A stretch of 23,267 bases of DNA from UBA2108 sp002713215 (GTDB lineage Bacteria; Bacteroidota; Bacteroidia; Flavobacteriales_G; Salibacteraceae). A program made the position numbers and the translations under genes. The stretch lies in NCBI GenBank assembly GCA_937891015.1, contig CALAPY010000002.1:1-23267 (forward strand), read 5' to 3'. This document shows, one piece after another, positions 1 through 9,033 of this stretch. Position 1 is the first letter of the stretch; each line of letters opens with the position of its first letter. The notes below the pieces were generated by a model. It was not told the DNA's origin and did not search any database. It saw only the letters and a list, made by a program, of their open reading frames with translations.

Positions 1-141
1 AAAGAAGGTTGGAATGGGGGAGTGGACAATGACCTGAGTAGACCATGTTCGGTTGGTCAATACTTGTGGAAGATTCGATTTAAGGAAGAGGTTAATCATC
101 AACCCCAAGTCATCATTGGTGAAGTCAACCTGGTAAGATAA
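1..141 (+). CDS. C-terminal end of a type IX-secreted (CHU_C-tail) surface protein, partial
   Basis: Frame 1 is open from the window edge to a TAA at 139-141 and encodes 46 residues. They match, position by position, the end of the giant protein at 298-3831: both have an E-x-W-N-G element, a Y-L/I-W-K-I/V-R-F/Y-K-E strand, an NHQPQ motif and the ending IGEV-x-LVR. Both tails are exactly 141 bases long including the stop. This is the end of a CHU_C / gliding-motility-associated domain, the type B sorting signal used by the type IX secretion system of Bacteroidota. The protein is therefore expected to be carried across the outer membrane and attached to, or released from, the cell surface. The rest of the gene lies to the left, so its other domains are unknown; a tandem paralogue of the next gene is the natural inference. 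Confidence 0.85.
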   Translation, partial: KEGWNGGVDNDLSRPCSVGQYLWKIRFKEEVNHQPQVIIGEVNLVR

Positions 142-223
142 TCTAGAAGGTTCACTCGTTTGAATTTCAAGTGAATCGAGCAAATGCCATTGAATTAGAT
201 TTTCTTTGTTTTACTTACAATGT

Positions 224-231
224 TAAATTTG
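224..231 (+). promoter_or_regulatory. Possible Bacteroidota -7 box before the giant surface-protein gene
   Basis: TAAATTTG matches the Bacteroidota -7 consensus TAnnTTTG and lies 66 bases before the proposed ATG at 298. A TTTG at 205-208 could serve as the -33 element, but the 15-base gap is shorter than the usual 17-23. The region is AT-rich, so chance is a real possibility. Confidence 0.3.
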
Positions 232-297
232 TTAAGTAATTAATTCAATTTCAGAGTTTTCTCGCGATTGCGGCTATGCGAAAGCACCTTGAATATT

Positions 298-3200
298 ATG
301 TTTAGAAGCTTACTGTTCACAATATACCTTGTAGTTTTTGGACAATTGGCCAATGCGCAGCTTCTTACCAACTCGGGAAGAGAATTTTGGTTTGCCTTTC
401 CTGAAACTTACGACAAAGCCAATGCTGTTTATTGGGTTAATATCACTGGCAATGATAGTACAAGTGGTACAGTCTCCATCCCTGGCCAAAGCTGGACCCA
501 AAATTTCAGCATCAAAGCCGGAGAAGTAGCCCGAGTCAACCTGCCTTCTTCTATGGTAACCATGATAGGATCAAATACCAATTTTAACAAAGCCATTAAG
601 GTTGTTGCCAATGACAATGTGGTTGTCTTTGCAGTCACCTATCACGCATTTAGACATGAAGCCTCACTTATTTTACCTAACCGTGCTGCGGGAACCAGGT
701 ATAGAGCAATTACCTATAGCTCTGAAATTAAAAATGGACTTCAGGAATCTGAATTCTGTGTGGTGGCTATTGGAGATACAGCTGTAGTTAATATTACTCC
801 GAAGGCTAATGTTGCTGGTGGTACTGGTCGTGCAGCGAACGTTCAATACACCGTTACCATACCTCCAAACTATGTGTATCAGGCTCAGGCATTGGGTTCT
901 ACGGATGATTTAACAGGATCATTAATTACTTCTAAAAATGGGAAGAAATTTGCAGTTTATTCAGGAAATGTTTGGTCTACCATAGTATGCTCACCAAATT
1001 CTGACCCACTGATGGAAGGCATGTTTCCAACCAATACCTGGGGTAAGGATTATTTCGTAATTCCTACACCAAACGTCAATAAGGATTATATAAGAATAGT
1101 TGCTGACCGGGACACAACCAAAGTATACCGCGATGGTGTTCTTAGGGCAACCATAAATGCTGGGCAGTATTATCAGGAAACCATAACTCAAATCCGAAAT
1201 TTTACCAGCGATAAGCCTACCGCAGCAGCTCATTTTCTAATTACCGGACAGGCAGGCTGTAGCAACTATACAAATACAGATCCATCCATGATTATGCTTA
1301 ATGCGACTGAGCAAATGTTTTTGGATTCGATTTCATTTTTTGCCGTGGATACATCAGCCATTGATAGCCACTTTGTACATGTTCTTACCCGAACTTCAGA
1401 TACAGGATTTATGTACCTCGATAGCGTTAAAATGACCAAGTGGAGGCCTTTTACACAGAACTCTAAATTTTCCTATAAAACTGAGCGGGTAAAACCTGGA
1501 TCGCACCGCTTGGAAACTACAGGATGTGGTTTTATTGCATACAGCATGGGAGTGGGAAGAGCCGTTTCTTATGGTTACGCAACCGGTGCGTCACTGGTTG
1601 ATTTGCAGAACAGTATATCCTACACCAACTTCATAACCGGGTCAGATACTATTTGCCAGGGAGATACTGTACACTTTAAGTCTTTAATTCGAGGTAAACC
1701 CATTTCCTTTAAGTGGTTTTTTGGAGATGGAGACACCTCTAATTTACAAAATCCTATACATCAATATAAAAAGACAGGTATGTATGAGGTGAAGGCTGCA
1801 GTGGTTTACACTTGCATTACAGACACGCTTATTGATACATTAATTGTTCCGCCACCTCCCATTATTGATCTTGGACCAGATACCATTCTTTGCAACAGGG
1901 ACACCTTAAAATTTAAAGTAAACACACAGGTATTTAGGGCATTGTGGAGTACAGGCTCTAAGGATAGCTTCCTGGTTGTTAATAAGCCTGGAACTTATTG
2001 GGCAATGGTCTATAATTACTGTGGTGTAGGATACGATACGGTTAAAATTGATAGTCTGTACCCAGATACAGTTGATCTTGGACCCGATACTATACTTTGT
2101 ATGGGAGACACCTTAAAATGGGATATTACAGGAGTTTGGGGTAGCAAGTATTTGTGGTGGGACAACAGCACCGGACCAACAAATTTTATGGATACCGGTG
2201 GAATATATTGGGCTCAGGTAGATAACCAATGTGGCCTTATGAGAGATTCCATTAATATATTCCCCGAAAGAACTCCAGTGCTGGATTTTGGGCCGGATAC
2301 GGTGTTATGTACCGGACAAGGTATAACCTTGAATGCTTACTTTTCCAGAGCGAAGTACAAATGGCACGATGGAAAGGTTTGGCCTTTTATATCAACAAAG
2401 GCGCCAGGAGGTCTGCATTGGGTTGAAGTAGAAAACCTATGCGGCAAGGCCATGGATTCAATTCAGGTAGACTATGACTATCCTCTGAGCCCCTATTTGG
2501 GACCAGATACCGTTGTTTGTATTCGGGATACTGTAATACTCGATCCGGTTACCAATGGTGCCAGGGTATTGTGGCAAGACGGCAGTACCGATACAACCTT
2601 TGGCGTTTATAAAAAAGGCAAATACTGGGTTGAAGCAACCAATGCATGTGGAATTTATTCCGATACAGTAAACTATAGAGAAGAATATATACCTCAGGTT
2701 AAACTACCAAACGACTCAACCCTTTGTAACGGAGGAAGTATAAGGCTTAATGCGTCATTTTCCGGAAGTAAGTACAAATGGAATACAGGAGATACTTTGC
2801 CGGTGTACACCGTTACGCGCAAAGGGTTCTACGAAGTAGAAGTTCGAAACATTTGTGGAGTAGCAAAAGATGACATATTTGTTTTATACGATTCACCCCT
2901 GGTAGTAGACCTGGGATCCGATACCCAATTGTGTGATAACAGTTCGTTTCAGATAGAGCTTAATTATCCGAATAATCCGAGTTACACCTGGAGTACGGGG
3001 CATGTCGGAAACATTATTCGGATTCAGCACGGAGGTATCTACACCGTAACTGTTCATAACCGTTGCGGTTCTTTTACCGGTAAAAAGAGGGTGCTAACTA
3101 TGTTTACCCCTGAACCTGACCTTGGACCCGATATGGTTATTTGTCACGGTACTTCCTTTGCATTTCACGCAAACATTCCAAGGGATAAGGATTATGGAGT

Positions 3201-3831
3201 TGGGTATGAATGGCAGGATGGTAGAGAAGGAGAGGGCTATGGAATTAGAAAATCAGGAACTTATTGGGTGAGGGCGTTTAATATTTGCGGAGAAGGAAGC
3301 GATACAGCCCATGTTCAGATCAATCCAATTCCTTCGCTTACTATTAACGACAGCCTGCTTTGTTTTGGTGAAGAGTTGATTTACGATTATCGACATTTAA
3401 ATGGATACAGCTTCTTGTGGAACGATGAGCATAATGAATATGAGGGCAATTATTACACCATTGATCAACCCGGTGAGTACCTGGTGGAGATATCCGATTC
3501 AGCTGGTTGTACAGGCTATGAACGATTTAAGGTTGAACGCTGCCCTGTTCCACTTTGGGCTCCAAAGGCCTTTACTCCAAACAAAGACCATCTAAACGAT
3601 GGGTTTAGGGTTTATAAAGAAGGAATCTATTATTTCGAAATTGAAATCTATGACCGCTGGAACAAGTTGGTTTTCGAATCCAATAACATAGAAGAGGCAT
3701 GGAATGGAACAGTAAACAACGAAGTAGGAAGAGATTGTGCAGTGGGAATGTATATCTGGAAAGTCCGATACAAAGAAACGGAAAACCATCAACCACAGTC
3801 CGTCATTGGTGAGGTTATGTTGGTAAGGTAA
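298..3831 (+). CDS. Giant type IX-secreted surface protein: IgGFc-binding-like head, PKD, Ig-like repeats, CHU_C tail
   Basis: The frame is open from a TTG at 268, but the ATG at 298 is preferred because it begins directly with a signal peptide (MFRSLLFTIYLVVFGQLANA, cut before QLLTN); this gives 1177 residues. In order: an IgGFc-binding-protein N-terminal-like region at about 25-430 (GREFWFAFPE and a long beta-rich stretch); a PKD domain at about 445-520 with FGDGD at 475-479; seven Ig-like repeats of 69-70 residues at about 525-1013, then a weaker eighth; and a CHU_C type B sorting domain at about 1084-1177 (APKAFTPNKDHLNDGF, YDRWNKLVFES, WNG, final LVR). Such proteins are exported by the type IX system and act at the cell surface in adhesion or gliding-related roles; the ligand cannot be read from the sequence. 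The upstream partial gene has a closely related tail, so this appears to be a tandem family. Confidence 0.88.
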   Translation: MFRSLLFTIYLVVFGQLANAQLLTNSGREFWFAFPETYDKANAVYWVNITGNDSTSGTVSIPGQSWTQNFSIKAGEVARVNLPSSMVTMIGSNTNFNKAIKVVANDNVVVFAVTYHAFRHEASLILPNRAAGTRYRAITYSSEIKNGLQESEFCVVAIGDTAVVNITPKANVAGGTGRAANVQYTVTIPPNYVYQAQALGSTDDLTGSLITSKNGKKFAVYSGNVWSTIVCSPNSDPLMEGMFPTNTWGKDYFVIPTPNVNKDYIRIVADRDTTKVYRDGVLRATINAGQYYQETITQIRNFTSDKPTAAAHFLITGQAGCSNYTNTDPSMIMLNATEQMFLDSISFFAVDTSAIDSHFVHVLTRTSDTGFMYLDSVKMTKWRPFTQNSKFSYKTERVKPGSHRLETTGCGFIAYSMGVGRAVSYGYATGASLVDLQNSISYTNFITGSDTICQGDTVHFKSLIRGKPISFKWFFGDGDTSNLQNPIHQYKKTGMYEVKAAVVYTCITDTLIDTLIVPPPPIIDLGPDTILCNRDTLKFKVNTQVFRALWSTGSKDSFLVVNKPGTYWAMVYNYCGVGYDTVKIDSLYPDTVDLGPDTILCMGDTLKWDITGVWGSKYLWWDNSTGPTNFMDTGGIYWAQVDNQCGLMRDSINIFPERTPVLDFGPDTVLCTGQGITLNAYFSRAKYKWHDGKVWPFISTKAPGGLHWVEVENLCGKAMDSIQVDYDYPLSPYLGPDTVVCIRDTVILDPVTNGARVLWQDGSTDTTFGVYKKGKYWVEATNACGIYSDTVNYREEYIPQVKLPNDSTLCNGGSIRLNASFSGSKYKWNTGDTLPVYTVTRKGFYEVEVRNICGVAKDDIFVLYDSPLVVDLGSDTQLCDNSSFQIELNYPNNPSYTWSTGHVGNIIRIQHGGIYTVTVHNRCGSFTGKKRVLTMFTPEPDLGPDMVICHGTSFAFHANIPRDKDYGVGYEWQDGREGEGYGIRKSGTYWVRAFNICGEGSDTAHVQINPIPSLTINDSLLCFGEELIYDYRHLNGYSFLWNDEHNEYEGNYYTIDQPGEYLVEISDSAGCTGYERFKVERCPVPLWAPKAFTPNKDHLNDGFRVYKEGIYYFEIEIYDRWNKLVFESNNIEEAWNGTVNNEVGRDCAVGMYIWKVRYKETENHQPQSVIGEVMLVR
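1870..3336 (+). repeat. Seven in-frame Ig-like repeats of 69-70 codons
   Basis: The repeat start, usually LGPDTxxC, recurs at 1870, 2077, 2287, 2497, 2704, 2911 and 3121, giving steps of 207, 210, 210, 207, 207 and 210 bases. Within each unit come a W-x-x-G or W-x-D-G strand, a G-x-Y/H-W-V/A strand and a C-G near the end, so each unit has two conserved cysteines that could form a disulfide. Variants of the first motif include FGPDTVLC, LPNDSTLC and LGSDTQLC. A degenerate eighth copy (LTINDSLLC) starts at 3337. The units differ clearly at the DNA level, so the array is old rather than a recent expansion. Confidence 0.85.
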
Positions 3832-3884
3832 CCAGGGTGAATGTTGTAAAAGTAAAAAGTAATTTTTCGTGCTAATTTTACCGG

Positions 3885-5084
3885 ATGAACGTAATCCTCT
3901 TTGATGGACCTCAGCGGTCTGCCTTATTGCCTTTAACTTATACCCGACCAATTGCTGAAATTCGATGCGGTATTTTGACCATTCATGAGAAATGGGAGAG
4001 GTCTTTAAAAAGCCAATGTTCTTATGCTACACAAGGATACTTATCAGAGAAATTTGAAGCGAATGTTGCATCAGAAAATCTTTTTATATCCGGACATCTC
4101 CTTCCTGATTCCGGAATAGTTGGGGCCATCCAATCACTTGGAGAAAATCAGGCCTTAATAAAGGATAATACGGTTCTGGCATTTAGCTGTGATAAAGAGG
4201 TAGCCGACAAAATGTTATCTGAAATAAGCCAGGGAAAACTGAATGTCACATCTTTTGAGCGCATAGATTATAACCAGGATATAAGTGAAATAAACCGGGG
4301 CTCCGATATTTTTCAAAAGAACGGAGACGAGATTAAGAAAGATATTCAATTACTTGGGTTAAATCCCAACGGGCAGAGTTATTCAGCTGACAACACCATT
4401 TTCGGTAATGAAGTATACATCGAAGAGGGGGCAAAAGTACGAGGTGCCATTCTTAATAGCGACGATGGACCCATTCACATTGGCAAGGATGCTGAAGTAA
4501 TGGAAGGTTCCGTTATTCGAGGCCCATTTTCTTTGGGTGAACACAGTACCATTAAAATGTCGGCCAAGGTTTATGGCGATACCACCATTGGTCCCCATTG
4601 TAAGGTGGGAGGGGAGGTGTCTAACGTAGTTATGTTCGGCTATTCCAACAAAGGACACGATGGGTTTATAGGTAATTCCGTCATTGGAGAGTGGTGCAAT
4701 TTTGGCGCCGACACCAATTCGAGCAACCTAAAAAACAATTACAGTCCGGTTCGGATTTGGTCTTACGATACCGAAAAAATGGAAGAATCGGATTTGCTGT
4801 TTTGCGGATTGATTGCTGGAGATCACTGTAAAACAGGAATTAACACCATGCTGAATACCGCAACCGTATTGGGTGTATGTTCCAATGTATTTGGTGGTGG
4901 TTTCCCATCTAAATTCATTCCTTCCTTTTCGTGGGGTGGAGCGGACAAATTGGTAACCTTTAAACTGGATAAAGCCTATGAGGTGGCCCAAAACATGATG
5001 GCCAGGAGAGGATTGTCCCTAACAGCAACCGACAAAAAGATTTTCCAACACATTTTTCTGTCTGACGCTTTTTACCGAAAGTAA
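3885..5084 (+). CDS. Bacteroidota-type GlmU-like sugar nucleotidyltransferase/acetyltransferase
   Basis: A 399-residue protein of the alternative GlmU family widespread in Bacteroidota. The N-terminal part opens with ILFDGPQRSALLPLTYTRPI and IRCGILTI, a divergent nucleotidyltransferase-like domain without the canonical G-x-G-T-R-M signature loop of classical GlmU. From about residue 170 a left-handed beta-helix begins, with hexapeptide-type repeats (VYIEEGAKVRGAIL, PIHIGKDAEVMEGSVIRG, TIGPHCKVGGEV) and then FGYSNKGHDGFIGNSVIGEW, typical of sugar acyltransferases. By family, the predicted role is formation of UDP-N-acetylglucosamine for envelope polymers from glucosamine-1-phosphate; this is inferred, not shown. 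The ATG at 3885 starts in the conserved N-terminal motif. It sits 53 bases after the giant-protein gene and 76 bases before lon, with no clear terminator on either side. Confidence 0.82.
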   Translation: MNVILFDGPQRSALLPLTYTRPIAEIRCGILTIHEKWERSLKSQCSYATQGYLSEKFEANVASENLFISGHLLPDSGIVGAIQSLGENQALIKDNTVLAFSCDKEVADKMLSEISQGKLNVTSFERIDYNQDISEINRGSDIFQKNGDEIKKDIQLLGLNPNGQSYSADNTIFGNEVYIEEGAKVRGAILNSDDGPIHIGKDAEVMEGSVIRGPFSLGEHSTIKMSAKVYGDTTIGPHCKVGGEVSNVVMFGYSNKGHDGFIGNSVIGEWCNFGADTNSSNLKNNYSPVRIWSYDTEKMEESDLLFCGLIAGDHCKTGINTMLNTATVLGVCSNVFGGGFPSKFIPSFSWGGADKLVTFKLDKAYEVAQNMMARRGLSLTATDKKIFQHIFLSDAFYRK

Positions 5085-5160
5085 ACTGGCACAAGTATTG
5101 ACTTAGTGTTGATCACCTTAAAATAGGTTGGTGGCTGTGCCACTTTGACTGAAAACAATT

Positions 5161-7602
5161 ATGATTAAAGATTTGAATATTTTAGGCCTTGCCGGCGGGT
5201 TTGACGAAGAAAGCGAGTTTATTCCATTGCTTTCACCTGAAGATGAAGAGCAGCTGGAAAGAGAGAATTTGCCAAACCAACTGCCAATATTGCCGCTACG
5301 AAATACAGTGTTGTTTCCCGGAGTAGTTATTCCCATTACAGTTGGTAGAGATAAATCCATTAAACTGGTAAAAGACAGTTACAACGGTGACAAAATAATT
5401 GGTGTTATATCGCAGCGCGATCAAAGTGTTGAAGACCCCAAACCCGAAGAACTAAATAAGATTGGTACTGTAGCGCGAATCATTAAGATGTTGCGAATGC
5501 CCGATGGAAATACAACCATCATTATCCAGGGCAAGCGAAAATTCGAACTGGAGGAAATCACCCAAAGCGACCCTTACTTTAAAGCGACCGTTAAATCCGT
5601 TGAAGATGTTAAGCCCGATGCCGGGGATGACGAGTTTGAGCCCTTGGTAAACTCCATCAAAGATTTGTCGATTGAAATAATAAAGAAATCACCGGAAATA
5701 CCTACAGAAGCAACCGTTGCCATTCAAAACATAGAAAGCCCTACTTTCCTTATCAACTTTGTGGCTTCTAACATGAATGCCGATGTGGATGAAAAGCAAC
5801 GAATTCTGGAAGAGTCCAGTTTGTCGGTTCGGGCACAACGAACGCTACGATACTTAACCAAAGAAGAGCAATTGATCGATATCAAAAATGATATTCAGTC
5901 CAAGGTTCGCTTTGACATGGATAAGCAGCAGCGCGACTATTTCCTGCAGCAGCAAATGCGTCAAATCCAGGAGGAACTTGGAGGTAATCCGCAGGATCAG
6001 GAAATACAGGAGTTGATTACCAAGGCTGAAAAAAAGAAGTGGGGAAAGAAAATTAAAGACCACTTTGATAAAGAAATAGCAAAAATTCAACGAACCAATG
6101 CCCAAAGCATGGAATATTCGGTGCAGCTGAATTACCTGGAACTGTTGGTTGAATTGCCCTGGAATGAATTTACAAAAGACAATTTTGATTTAAAGAGAGG
6201 TCGAAAAATTCTGGGTCGGGATCACTTTGGATTGGAAAAAATCAAGGATCGAATCATCGAGCATTTAGCTGTGCTGAAACTGAAAGGGGATATGAAATCG
6301 CCGATCCTTTGTTTTGCAGGCCCTCCGGGAGTCGGTAAAACTTCGTTGGGTAAATCTATTGCCGAAGCACTCGATCGGGAGTACGTTAGAATTTCATTAG
6401 GAGGATTGCGCGATGAAGCCGAAATTAGGGGGCATCGCAAAACCTACATTGGTGCAATGCCCGGTCGAATTATTCAAAGTTTGAAAAAAGCGGGTAGTTC
6501 CAATCCCGTATTTATTCTAGACGAAATTGATAAAGTAGGTGCAAGTCACCAGGGCGACCCTTCCTCTGCATTGTTAGAAGTACTTGATCCCGAACAAAAC
6601 GAAACTTTTTACGACAATTTTGTTGAGGAAGAATACGATTTGTCCAAGGTTATGTTTATTGCTACGGCCAATGATCTGGGTATGATACATCCGGCACTAA
6701 GAGACCGATTGGAAATAATCAATTTAAGTGGTTATACAGTAGAAGAAAAGATAGAGATTGCCAAACGTCATCTCCTACCCAAACAAATTAAGTCTCACGG
6801 TTTAAAAAAGGAGGATATAAAACTGGCCAAAAAGGACCTGGAGAAACTGATTGAGGGGTATACCCGCGAATCAGGCGTTCGTGGCCTTGAAAAGACCATA
6901 GCCAAGGTGGTTCGAAAAGTAGCTACCAAGATTGCCCAGGAAGAGGAGATTGAGGCCAATGTTTCGCATGATCAGTTTCATGATATGCTAGGGCCAGCAA
7001 TTTCCAAAGAGAAATACGAGAACAACGAAGTAGCCGGCGTGGTTACCGGATTGGCCTGGACTTCGGTTGGAGGTGATATCTTGTTTATAGAATCGTCAAT
7101 TACAAAAGGAAAAGGGAAACTTACGCTTACAGGTAACTTGGGAGACGTAATGAAGGAAAGTGCCGTTATTGCACTTGAATTTTTAAAATCACACTCTGCC
7201 TATTTGGGCTTGGATCAGGAAGTATTTGATAAGCACAATGTACATATTCATGTTCCGGAAGGGGCCACTCCAAAAGATGGACCTTCGGCTGGAGTAACTA
7301 TGCTTACCTCATTAGCGAGTTTGTTTACACAGCGAAAGGTTAAACCGAAGTTGGCTATGACAGGTGAAATCACTCTGAGAGGCCGGGTTCTGCCTGTAGG
7401 AGGGATTAAGGAAAAGATTCTGGCTGCCAAAAGGGCAAACATCAAGGAAATAATCCTTTGTAAGGAGAACGAAAAGAACATCCTGGAAATCGATCCTAAG
7501 TATTTAACTGGTTTAACCTTCCATTATGTTGAATACATGAAGGAAGTTTTGGATATCGCCTTATTGAAAGCCAAAGTTGCCGAGTCCATTGAAATAGGGT
7601 AG
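5161..7602 (+). CDS. lon: ATP-dependent Lon protease (LonA type)
   Basis: Full-length LonA-type protein of 813 residues. Order: a short acidic N-terminal extension, the LAN substrate-binding domain from about residue 42 (LPILPLRNTVLFPGVVIPI), a coiled-coil/helical middle (QRDYFLQQQMRQIQEELG), the AAA+ module with Walker A GPPGVGKT at 387-394 and Walker B ILDEID with D454/E455, and the serine-lysine peptidase domain. The catalytic serine is S709 in DGPSAG and the catalytic lysine K752 in GGIKEK, 43 residues apart as in E. coli Lon. It degrades misfolded and regulatory proteins in the cytoplasm using ATP. The ATG at 5161 is preceded by an A-rich stretch rather than a clear Shine-Dalgarno sequence, as is common in this phylum. 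No heat-shock operator was recognised. Confidence 0.97.
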   Translation: MIKDLNILGLAGGFDEESEFIPLLSPEDEEQLERENLPNQLPILPLRNTVLFPGVVIPITVGRDKSIKLVKDSYNGDKIIGVISQRDQSVEDPKPEELNKIGTVARIIKMLRMPDGNTTIIIQGKRKFELEEITQSDPYFKATVKSVEDVKPDAGDDEFEPLVNSIKDLSIEIIKKSPEIPTEATVAIQNIESPTFLINFVASNMNADVDEKQRILEESSLSVRAQRTLRYLTKEEQLIDIKNDIQSKVRFDMDKQQRDYFLQQQMRQIQEELGGNPQDQEIQELITKAEKKKWGKKIKDHFDKEIAKIQRTNAQSMEYSVQLNYLELLVELPWNEFTKDNFDLKRGRKILGRDHFGLEKIKDRIIEHLAVLKLKGDMKSPILCFAGPPGVGKTSLGKSIAEALDREYVRISLGGLRDEAEIRGHRKTYIGAMPGRIIQSLKKAGSSNPVFILDEIDKVGASHQGDPSSALLEVLDPEQNETFYDNFVEEEYDLSKVMFIATANDLGMIHPALRDRLEIINLSGYTVEEKIEIAKRHLLPKQIKSHGLKKEDIKLAKKDLEKLIEGYTRESGVRGLEKTIAKVVRKVATKIAQEEEIEANVSHDQFHDMLGPAISKEKYENNEVAGVVTGLAWTSVGGDILFIESSITKGKGKLTLTGNLGDVMKESAVIALEFLKSHSAYLGLDQEVFDKHNVHIHVPEGATPKDGPSAGVTMLTSLASLFTQRKVKPKLAMTGEITLRGRVLPVGGIKEKILAAKRANIKEIILCKENEKNILEIDPKYLTGLTFHYVEYMKEVLDIALLKAKVAESIEIG

Positions 7603-7643
7603 TTCAAGCTATTTACTGGTTTATTAGAATTTCGTTTCCTTTC

Positions 7644-7668
7644 TGCAATACACTTTCTTAGTATTGTA
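7644..7668. promoter_or_regulatory. Inverted repeat directly before hutI
   Basis: TGCAATAC (7644-7651) and GTATTGTA (7661-7668) form an inverted repeat with 7 of 8 positions paired, six of them continuous (CAATAC/GTATTG), and a 9-base spacer. It ends 2 bases before the hutI ATG, so a protein bound here would block transcription or translation start. No regulator gene is adjacent, and the site could be chance. Confidence 0.25.
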
Positions 7669-7670
7669 AC

Positions 7671-8933
7671 ATGGAAAAACGCATCCTCATTAAAAACATC
7701 AAGGAGCTCGTATTGGTCGAGTATCCGGGCGAAGAAAAACAGATGGTGTCGGGCACCGATATGAATCAGTTGAGTGTTATTTCCAACGCCTGGTTAGCCA
7801 TTGAAGATGACCAGATTGCCGGTTTTGGTACTATGTCCGATTGGGAAGGAATTCAGGATTGGACTAACCTGGAAGTCGTTGATGCGGAAGGCAAAACCGT
7901 ATTACCTGCTTTTTGCGATTCCCATACCCACATTGTTTATTATGGAAATAGGGAGAACGAATGGGTATCTCGACTCAACGGTAAATCTTATGAGGAAATT
8001 GCTAACGAGGGAGGGGGGATTATTAATTCAGCCTTAAAGCTTCGCGAAGCAAGCGAAGAAGAATTGTTTGAACAAGCTATGGTGCGCGCCAATGAAATTA
8101 TGGCTCAAGGAACAGGTGCGGTAGAAATTAAAAGCGGATATGGGCTAAACCTCGAAAGCGAATTGAAGATGCTTCGGGTAATTCGACGAATTAAAGAAGA
8201 AACACCACTAACCGTAAAGTCAACCCTGTTGGCTGCCCATGCAGTGCCACCTGAGTTTAAAGGCAACAAGGAAGGATATGTAAAACACATAATTGAAGAA
8301 ATTATTCCTGCTGTTTCTCAGGAAGGATTGGCCGACTTTATTGATGTTTTTTGCGAAAAAGGATATTTCGATAATCACGATACTCAGCGAATTTTAGAAG
8401 CAGGCCAACAGGCCGGGCTTAAAGCCAAGTACCACGTCAATCAGTTTACCATATCAGGTGGATTAGAAGTAGGGGTAAAACTCAATGCTCTGTCTGTAGA
8501 TCATTTAGAGGTATTGGCACCTGATGAAATCGACCTACTCAAGAACAAAGATACCATTGCTACTTTGTTGCCATCATGTTCCTTCTTTTTGGAAATTCCA
8601 TACTCTCCGGCACGTGAAATGATCGATGCAGGACTCCCGGTTGCCCTGGCTACTGATTACAATCCGGGTTCTACACCGTCTGGTAAAATTCCGTTTGTTA
8701 TGTCGCTCGCCTGTATTAAAATGAAGATGAAGGTAAACGAAGTATACAATGCGGCATGTCTGAATGGCGCTTATGCCATGGATCTTTCGAAAGAGCTTGG
8801 AAGTATTGCCGTTGGAAAAAAAGCCAACCTGCTTGTTACAAAAGAAATCCCCTCTTATTCCTTTATTCCCTACAGTTTTGGGGGAGACCACATTGATGAA
8901 GTTATTTTAAATGGCGAGAGAATTTCAACCTAA
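7671..8933 (+). CDS. hutI: Imidazolonepropionase, histidine degradation
   Basis: A 420-residue amidohydrolase. Imidazolonepropionase hydrolyses 4-imidazolone-5-propanoate to N-formimino-L-glutamate, the third step of histidine degradation, in the cytoplasm. Metal and substrate motifs are in family order: FCDSHTH with H85 and H87, the EIKSGYGLN motif, HAVPPEF, DVFCEKGYF, KYHVNQF with H255, the SVDHLE histidine H278, and LATDYNPG with D329. The length fits the family. ATG at 7671 is the only sensible start, 68 bases after lon. The other hut genes (hutH, hutU, formiminoglutamate hydrolase) are not in this window, so hutI stands alone here, which is common in Bacteroidota. Confidence 0.95.
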   Translation: MEKRILIKNIKELVLVEYPGEEKQMVSGTDMNQLSVISNAWLAIEDDQIAGFGTMSDWEGIQDWTNLEVVDAEGKTVLPAFCDSHTHIVYYGNRENEWVSRLNGKSYEEIANEGGGIINSALKLREASEEELFEQAMVRANEIMAQGTGAVEIKSGYGLNLESELKMLRVIRRIKEETPLTVKSTLLAAHAVPPEFKGNKEGYVKHIIEEIIPAVSQEGLADFIDVFCEKGYFDNHDTQRILEAGQQAGLKAKYHVNQFTISGGLEVGVKLNALSVDHLEVLAPDEIDLLKNKDTIATLLPSCSFFLEIPYSPAREMIDAGLPVALATDYNPGSTPSGKIPFVMSLACIKMKMKVNEVYNAACLNGAYAMDLSKELGSIAVGKKANLLVTKEIPSYSFIPYSFGGDHIDEVILNGERIST

Positions 8934-9033
8934 CCCACTCATAAAAACTATGCAAGCATAATAACTTATCAACAATCCTTTCATTTTACGTCAAGGTTGA
9001 ATAATTTTCACAATTGTATTTCAAACTTGTATT

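Noticed and set aside
268..297. TTG at 268 as the start of the giant surface protein
   Set aside because: The added ten residues (MRLCESTLNI) precede a complete signal peptide that starts at the ATG at 298.
4383..4658. Minus-strand open frame inside the GlmU-like gene
   Set aside because: It is opposite the conserved beta-helix region and has no recognisable features; it is a shadow of the real gene.
5131..5143. GTGGC-TGT-GCCAC hairpin before lon as a heat-shock operator
   Set aside because: A 5-bp stem is common by chance and does not match CIRCE or another known heat-shock site.
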